Origin: Candidatus Sulfotelmatobacter sp.
Lineage (GTDB): Bacteria; Acidobacteriota; Terriglobia; Terriglobales; Acidobacteriaceae
DNA: 38,233 nucleotides
Assembly (NCBI GenBank): GCA_030041415.1
Contig: JASHNX010000069.1
Coordinates: 1 to 38,233, forward strand
Direction: 5' to 3'
Below, one piece after another: positions 34,283 to 38,233 of the stretch. Both the position numbers and the translations under genes were made by a program. The notes beneath the pieces were generated by a model. It saw only the letters and a program-made list of their open reading frames with translations, was not told the origin of the DNA and searched no databases. Position 1 is the first letter of the stretch. Every line of letters starts with the position of its first letter.

Positions 34283-34375
34283 AGGCGGCGAAGCGGACGG
34301 AGCTAAGAGCCTGCTCTGAGCCAAGTCAAAGGGATCTCCCTCGTAACCGGCTCTTCGCGAAAACGGAATGGCACC

Positions 34376-34663
34376 CTACGCTCTCTTCTTTTGAGGATGA
34401 ATGCCCAGATCGTGCCACGACGTTTCCGCGAGGTTAACATCGTAGTACTTTGCAGCTTTTTCGATGTTCGCGAACGCCAAAGCACGGTCGGCATCGGAGA
34501 CGTCGATGACTTGATCGAATCGCGCCACCGCGTTGCGCACATGTTGTGCATCAGTCAATGGTTCTTTACGCTGCTTTGGAAATGCGTAGACGCTGTCGGG
34601 CAAGTCGCTCTGCGTGGTTAGCTGTCCATGTTTCTCGTGAGGCTTCCAGGTTGCTTCCGGCAT
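34376..34663 (-). CDS. DUF6582-like small protein
   Basis: A 95-residue soluble protein with the signature LPDSVYAFPKQRKEPLTDAQHVRNAVARFDQV followed by DADRALAFANIEKAAKYYDVNLAETSWHDLG. This matches a widespread family (DUF6582 as I recall) often found in bacterial and phage-like contexts, with no established function. The family core is complete; the first 18 residues are variable. AAAGGA about ten bases before the ATG is an acceptable ribosome site. The flanking genes offer no functional hint. Confidence 0.78.
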   Translation of the reverse strand: MPEATWKPHEKHGQLTTQSDLPDSVYAFPKQRKEPLTDAQHVRNAVARFDQVIDVSDADRALAFANIEKAAKYYDVNLAETSWHDLGIHPQKKRA

Positions 34664-34904
34664 AGCTCTGCCATCCTTTCTTTAGGCAATCAGATCCGAT
34701 GCGCTCGGCTGAATTAATTGGACGATGGTTTCGCGATGTCTTTAGGTATTGGGTTCGTGCGAAAGAGTATGCGCCGATATCCGCCGTATGTCCATACTGT
34801 GGTACTGATCGGTGTCTTTGTCGAATTAGACTCGCCCTCGCGGTCTCTGGGCGTGGCGCCGGAAATTTATGAGAGCGCAGGCGGTATCAGGGATGGGAGT
34901 TCTC

Positions 34905-34930
34905 ACTCAAGCCAAAAGCGGCTTGAATGG
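34905..34930. repeat. Dispersed hairpin repeat, copy 2
   Basis: Perfect seven-base-pair stem TCAAGCC/GGCTTGA around AAAAGC, embedded in the same ACTCAAG...TTGAATGG frame as 30612-30638. The two copies are 4.3 kb apart in the same orientation, both in non-coding DNA. Confidence 0.6.
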
Positions 34931-34989
34931 TCCAATCCGTCCTCTACATCGGTGGCGGCTAGCAATCCAGTGCCCACACAAAAGGCGCA

Positions 34990-35024
34990 CGAGAGGTAGG
35001 GCACCCACGCCAAGGCGCCCTCTC
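34990..35024 (-). terminator. Hairpin after the secreted-protein gene
   Basis: GAGAGG with AGGGC on one side and GCGCCCTCTC on the other can form an imperfect G/C-rich stem seven bases beyond the stop of the minus-strand gene. No clear T-run follows, so this is a weak terminator call. Confidence 0.35.
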
Positions 35025-35030
35025 CCGCTG

Positions 35031-35489
35031 TCAATTGGAGCAGCTGTTGTTCACCCCGAACGTCGCCAAACCGGAGGCCTCACTCTCACCCGCGGTCAGA
35101 TCATAGATGCCGATACCGATTGTCCCAGTGCTACCGTTGGCGGGGGCGACGAGAACGACGCTGTCGTCCTCACCCGTCTCCGAGCCTACTCCGAAAGTCG
35201 CCATAATCGTCTTGCCGATAACCTGGAAAGTTCCAGAAAGCGGGCTGCTACCGGAACTCGCCAACGTTGCCGGGCCACTGTGCGGCCGCCCGATGCTGCC
35301 ATCATCGGTCAGCTCCAGACAGTAACTTAGGTTGGCGCATTTGATGTTGCCGGCGATGCCACACTTTGTCTCGGTCACGGAGACCGAATAGTTGCCGGTG
35401 AAGCTCTGCGCACCGGCGGAGCTGGGCATCAGTGCGAAGCCCAGAAGAGGCAATGCCATAGCCGCAGATGCAAGAATCCTTCTGATCAT
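35031..35489 (-). CDS. Small secreted protein of unknown function
   Basis: A 152-residue exported protein. It has a signal peptide (about 1-27, basic MIRR then a hydrophobic core ending SSAGAQ), then a Ser/Thr/Gly-rich beta-type mature part with three or four cysteines (TKCGIAGNIKCANLSYCLEL near residue 40-60, and C150). It carries no recognised domain. The start at 35489 is preferred because GGAGG lies nine bases upstream and the signal peptide begins there. The open frame continues to 35711 but with non-protein-like composition. It is divergent from the YCII gene. A lipocalin-like or surface role cannot be tested from sequence. Confidence 0.72.
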   Translation of the reverse strand: MIRRILASAAMALPLLGFALMPSSAGAQSFTGNYSVSVTETKCGIAGNIKCANLSYCLELTDDGSIGRPHSGPATLASSGSSPLSGTFQVIGKTIMATFGVGSETGEDDSVVLVAPANGSTGTIGIGIYDLTAGESEASGLATFGVNNSCSN

Positions 35490-35813
35490 TTTGTTTTTCC
35501 TCCCCCCGAAGGGAAATACACGTTGGTGTTGCCGCGACAGGTATACCGAAAGGTGACTCAGCCAGTTGTCAGGAAGGTGTAAAACCGTTGCAAAAACTCG
35601 ATCTCGCTTTGTCCTGGGGCTGGCCCAAAGTTGTTTTTGTGGTTGGACTGAGCTTTTACCTGAAATTGAAGAAAAAAATTCGTCCCCGCTGTCGATTTTC
35701 TCCCGCCGCAACGACTATAGGGTGAAGGGTCGATAGAATGAACGATCCAGCGCGCGAGGCTGTGCGGCTGGCCTCGCAAATGGGAAAATACGAAGACCGT
35801 TAAAGGAGAATTC
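35490..35813. other. 324-bp divergent intergenic region with a 21-codon upstream ORF
   Basis: It separates the secreted-protein gene (minus) from the YCII gene (plus). The only structure I see is a 21-codon plus-strand frame at 35738-35803, beginning MNDPAREAVRLASQ, whose TAA is ten bases before the YCII ATG. An in-frame stop lies just upstream of it, so it is not the tail of a longer open frame. Confidence 0.5.
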
Positions 35814-36167
35814 ATGGCCCAATTTTTGGTTGCGATTCAGTTGCCCGACGACTTCGATCCATCCAGCGTAGACCCAGCGATGGAGCGCGATATCGACGTG
35901 CTCAACGAAGAGATAACTGCTGCCGGTATCGGGGTTTTCGTCGGCGGCCTGCGCCCTGCAAGTGAGGCGAAATCGTTGCGGTCGCAGCCCGATGGCAAGG
36001 TGCTCGTCACCGACGGGCCATACCTGGAAACCAAGGAGCACATCGGCGGTTTCTGGATCATAGACGTCGCGAACATGGAAGAAGCGGTGGCGTGGGCACG
36101 CAAGGGCGTCGCCGCTTGCCGGGTGCCCGTCGAAGTGCGGGCCGTTTGGCGGCCTGGCGACAACTGA
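35814..36167 (+). CDS. YCII/DGPF-domain protein
   Basis: A 117-residue single-domain protein of the ferredoxin-like YCII/DGPF family. The hallmark appears as VTDGPYLETKEHIGGFWIIDVANMEEAVAWARK (about 65-97), with DGPY in place of the usual DGPF. The conserved GGLRPASEAKSLRSQPDGKV precedes it. Such proteins are commonly encoded next to ECF42 sigma factors, and the one in this window (29223-30596) is a natural partner despite 5 kb of separation. The biochemical function is unknown. AAAGGAG six bases before the ATG supports the start. It is followed by an 11-bp hairpin and the duplicated secreted proteins. Confidence 0.9.
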   Translation: MAQFLVAIQLPDDFDPSSVDPAMERDIDVLNEEITAAGIGVFVGGLRPASEAKSLRSQPDGKVLVTDGPYLETKEHIGGFWIIDVANMEEAVAWARKGVAACRVPVEVRAVWRPGDN

Positions 36168-36179
36168 ACGACAGCCTTT

Positions 36180-36210
36180 CCCGCTTCTCGCAAAAGAACC
36201 GAGAAGTGGG
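36180..36210 (+). terminator. Strong 11-bp hairpin after the YCII gene
   Basis: CCCGCTTCTCG pairs with CGAGAAGTGGG (one G-T wobble) around a nine-base A-rich loop, 13 bases past the YCII stop. There is no T-run. It could end the transcript or stabilise the 3' end upstream of the next gene. Confidence 0.5.
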
Positions 36211-36272
36211 GCATTCGCAGTCCACGCGAAAGGGCGCATGCGCTCAAAAGTCCCATTCTCAGGAGGAAAACA

Positions 36273-37076
36273 ATGCGGGAAATGAAGGTTGGCGCAATCG
36301 CAATCAAAAGCTCTGTGCTGCTTATCGTGCTCTGTATGGCGTACCTCGGTGTAGGGAACCTTCTTATGGCTAATCAGGCGACGGCACAGGATGCGGCAAT
36401 ACCTAATTCTGCGACGTCCTATCCCGGATCGCCTTATGGAAAGATGGCCCCGATCGACCAATACCTGATGGATCGCAACGATGAGATCGCCCTGGCCCGC
36501 AGCGCCGCGCCGGATGCCATCTCGCGCGACGCCACAGTAATCGTCTTGACTCGCCACGGATACGAAACCGCAGTCGAAGGCAAGAACGGCTGGGTCTGCT
36601 GGGTCGCTCGCGGATGGATGGCCATGTTCGACCACCCCGAATTTTGGAGCCCAAAAGTTCGCGCCGCAGATTGCCTCAACCCGCCAGCCGCGCGTTCCAT
36701 CCTGCCCTATGCCTACAAACGGACCGAATTAATCCTGGCCGGCCGCTCCAAGGTTGAGGTCATCGCCGCAATTGCGGCGGCATTGGACAAGAAAGAGTTG
36801 CCGGCCCTGGAGCCGGGGGCTGTGTCCTACATGATGTCGAAGTCGTCTTATCTTACCGATGGCGGCGACCACAACATGCCCCACGTGATGTTCTTCGAAT
36901 CGGCCAAGGACGATGCAGCCTCGAGCGTGGACGTGGCAAAGTCTCCGGTCATGGGGGTGAATTACTGGTACTTGTCCGCAGACGCGTATCCACAGCTCAA
37001 GAGCTTTCCTCCCATGGCAGTGTTTTTGGTAGGTGTGGACAAATGGTCTGATGGGACGCCCGGGCCGAACATGTAA
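36273..37076 (+). CDS. Secreted protein of unknown function, tandem copy 1
   Basis: A 267-residue exported protein that I cannot assign to a known family. The signal peptide runs to about residue 39 (TATAQ). The mature part shares with its neighbour the blocks APIDQYLMDRNDEIALARSAAPDAISRDA, HGYETAVEGKNGWVC, FWSPKVRAADCLNPPAARSILP, KRTELILAGRSK, KKELPALEPGAVSYMMSK and a C-terminal KWSDGT. Two conserved cysteines and the DQYL..EIALARSAAP stretch suggest a compact periplasmic or extracellular domain. AGGAGG lies six bases before the ATG. The leader up to and including the first codons is identical over 24 bases to that of the second copy. Confidence 0.8.
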   Translation: MREMKVGAIAIKSSVLLIVLCMAYLGVGNLLMANQATAQDAAIPNSATSYPGSPYGKMAPIDQYLMDRNDEIALARSAAPDAISRDATVIVLTRHGYETAVEGKNGWVCWVARGWMAMFDHPEFWSPKVRAADCLNPPAARSILPYAYKRTELILAGRSKVEVIAAIAAALDKKELPALEPGAVSYMMSKSSYLTDGGDHNMPHVMFFESAKDDAASSVDVAKSPVMGVNYWYLSADAYPQLKSFPPMAVFLVGVDKWSDGTPGPNM

Positions 37077-37214
37077 AGACCGCAAAATAGGAAAAGAGAC
37101 GCCATCTCGCAATGAGGGCTTCGAAAAAGTGTCGCCTGCAGACTGTCAAAAAAATGCGGTGCGCTAGACCCCAAACTCTCACTAGCGCTGGTTCATATTC
37201 TCAGGAGGAAAACA

Positions 37215-37940
37215 ATGCGGAGAAAGAAACTTGGCGCAACCGCTATGCAAAGCTTCGCCCTGCTGGGCGTGCTCGGTATGGCGCACCTAACGATGGCACA
37301 AGAAGCCGCGACACCTTACACGAAAATAGCCCCGGTTGACCAATACCTCGTAGCGGACCAGGCCACCGAAATTGCCCTGGCGCGCAGCGCAGCGCCGGAG
37401 TCCATTTCACGCGATGCCGATGTTCTCGTTCTCGGACGCCACGGTTTCGAAACGGCGGCCAAAGGCGAGAACGGCTTCGTGTGTCTCGTGGAACGTTCGT
37501 GGACTTCCGCACCTGACGCTGACTTTTGGAATCCGAAGGTGCGGACCCCGATTTGTTATAACGCGGCAGCCGCGCATTCCTTGCTTCTACGCAACCTCAA
37601 AAGGACCGAGTTGATTCTGGCGGGGCGCACGCAAGCTCAGACGGACGAAGCCATCTTCGCCGCCGTCGCGAAAAAAGAACTGCCGGCAATGGAACCGGGC
37701 GCGATGTGCTACATGATGTCGAAGCAGGGATACGGCGGCGACAGCATCCCACACTGGCCTTCGCACCTCATGTTTTTCTATTCGGAAACCGATCCCGCTA
37801 CCTGGGGAGCGAATCTGCCGGGTTCTCCCGTCATGGCTATGAGCGACGACCGCGAGCACTTGACTGAGTTCGTGGTTGCCGTGCAAAGGTGGTCGGACGG
37901 AACGGAAGCTCCGTCGGTGACGACCTCTTCTGTTCATTGA
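37215..37940 (+). CDS. Secreted protein of unknown function, tandem copy 2
   Basis: A 241-residue paralogue of the preceding gene, 138 bases downstream. The signal peptide ends at about residue 29 (TMAQ). It is shorter than copy 1 between the signal and the core, and near the C-terminus. Conserved blocks are APVDQYLVADQATEIALARSAAPESISRDAD, HGFETAAKGENGFVC, FWNPKVRTPICYNAAAAHS, KRTELILAGRTQ, KKELPAMEPGAMCYMMSK and QRWSDGT. Copy 2 has an extra cysteine (MCYMMSK) where copy 1 has serine. The same AGGAGG leader is used. Local duplication followed by divergence is clear; function is unknown. Confidence 0.8.
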   Translation: MRRKKLGATAMQSFALLGVLGMAHLTMAQEAATPYTKIAPVDQYLVADQATEIALARSAAPESISRDADVLVLGRHGFETAAKGENGFVCLVERSWTSAPDADFWNPKVRTPICYNAAAAHSLLLRNLKRTELILAGRTQAQTDEAIFAAVAKKELPAMEPGAMCYMMSKQGYGGDSIPHWPSHLMFFYSETDPATWGANLPGSPVMAMSDDREHLTEFVVAVQRWSDGTEAPSVTTSSVH

Positions 37941-37964
37941 ACAAAAAGCAGGACGCGGCGCGCC

Positions 37965-38006
37965 GGGATCCTTCGCTGCGCAAACGTAGGCTCGCTCAGG
38001 ATGACA
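37965..38006. repeat. 'CHPER'-type dispersed intergenic repeat
   Basis: GGATCCTTCGC at one end and GCTCAGGATGACA at the other, with G/C-rich sequence between them. On the minus strand this reads through as CHPERAY..., the familiar mistranslation of a very common repeat seen in Acidobacteriota and other soil-bacterial genomes. It lies between the second secreted-protein gene and the DHFR-family gene. Confidence 0.6.
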
Positions 38007-38056
38007 ACCGTAAGGAGCGACGCGACGCCGTAAATCGGAGGGGAAAGCACAATACA

Positions 38057-38233
38057 GTGAGAAAGCTAATCTACGCAATCAACACTACCCTGGATGGCTG
38101 CGTCGACCACACCAAACAATCGGTCGATGAAGAAAAACTTGAATATTTTACCCATCTCGTGCGAGAGGTTGACCTGCAGGTCTTTGGGCGCAAAACCTAT
38201 CAATTAATGGTTCCTTATTGGCCTGAAGTCCTC
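38057..38233 (+). CDS. Dihydrofolate reductase/RibD C-terminal family protein (5' part only)
   Basis: The first 59 codons of a gene that continues past the window edge. It starts with GTG at 38057, about fifteen bases after GGAGG, and reads MRKLIYAINTTLDGCVDHTKQ, then DLQVFGRKTYQLMVPYWPEVL. The RKLIY..N.TLDG start and the FGRKTY...YWP segment are diagnostic of the DHFR-like RibD-C family. Members are often found with YCII/DGPF genes and ECF sigma factors. Substrate and activity cannot be judged from this fragment. Confidence 0.85.
   Translation, partial: MRKLIYAINTTLDGCVDHTKQSVDEEKLEYFTHLVREVDLQVFGRKTYQLMVPYWPEVL

Larger units (their letters stand above)
34664..35030. other. 367-bp intergenic region, no supported gene
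   Basis: It contains copy 2 of the dispersed hairpin repeat (34905-34930) and a G/C-rich inverted repeat (34990-35024) next to the secreted-protein stop. A 93-codon open frame across it has no ribosome site, domain or normal composition and runs through the repeat, so I do not call it. Confidence 0.6.

Noticed and set aside
34718-34999. 93-codon plus-strand frame in the intergenic region
   Set aside because: It runs through a dispersed repeat, has no ribosome site and no recognisable domain.
35490-35711. 74-codon extension of the small secreted protein
   Set aside because: A signal peptide and GGAGG site mark the start at 35489; the extension has no protein-like features.
37587-38078. 163-codon minus-strand frame
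   Set aside because: It contains the CHPER-type repeat mistranslation and is antisense to the second secreted-protein gene.

Overview
The window looks like a chromosomal segment of an Acidobacteriota (Terriglobia/Koribacter-like) bacterium. The evidence is a 1187-residue Oar-type TonB-dependent receptor with an N-terminal carboxypeptidase-regulatory-like domain, a membrane-anchored regulator of a type I associate with this phylum, an ECF42-type sigma factor with YCII/DGPF and DHFR-family neighbours, Tat-exported enzymes, and short intergenic hairpin repeats, including the one that translates as 'CHPER..'. The phylum call is inference from gene content. I saw no tRNA, rRNA, CRISPR array, transposase or phage gene.

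Layout. (1) 1-1524: a CotA-like multicopper oxidase, possibly cut by the window edge. (2) 7168-1589, minus strand: TonB-dependent receptor, YfiR-like periplasmic protein, CHASE8-type hybrid histidine kinase with two receiver domains, and a stand-alone receiver protein. This resembles a YfiR/YfiN signalling module with a kinase output instead of a diguanylate cyclase. (3) 7644-12535: a pyrimidine/hydantoin catabolic island with a beta-ureidopropionase-type amidohydrolase, an NCS1 permease, an LLM-class (F420/FMN) oxidoreductase on the opposite strand, and dihydropyrimidinase. No classical dihydropyrimidine dehydrogenase is present. (4) 18863-12623, minus strand: a small membrane protein, then TolC, adaptor lipoprotein and CzcA/CusA-type RND pump. 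This is a tripartite heavy-metal efflux operon.

(5) 19151-29103: a carbohydrate-type locus. GH26-like secreted hydrolase, Tat-signal SelA-like PLP enzyme and a ToxR-topology membrane regulator lie on the minus strand. The giant Oar/SusC-like receptor and a Tat-exported discoidin-plus-glycosidase protein lie on the plus strand. The upstream regions of the SelA-like gene and of the receptor gene share an ungapped ~42-bp element (17 identical bases, an 18-base spacer, 7 identical bases). This makes them a likely regulon of the intervening regulator and is the most striking non-coding signal in the window.

(6) 29223-38233: ECF42-type sigma factor, an uncatalogued 50-residue two-helix membrane peptide, a membrane PP2C/SpoIIE phosphatase, an isoprenylcysteine methyltransferase-family protein, a zinc-free MDR oxidoreductase, a DUF6582-like protein, a small secreted protein, a YCII/DGPF protein, two tandemly duplicated secreted proteins of unknown function, and the 5' end of a DHFR/RibD-C-family gene that runs off the right edge.
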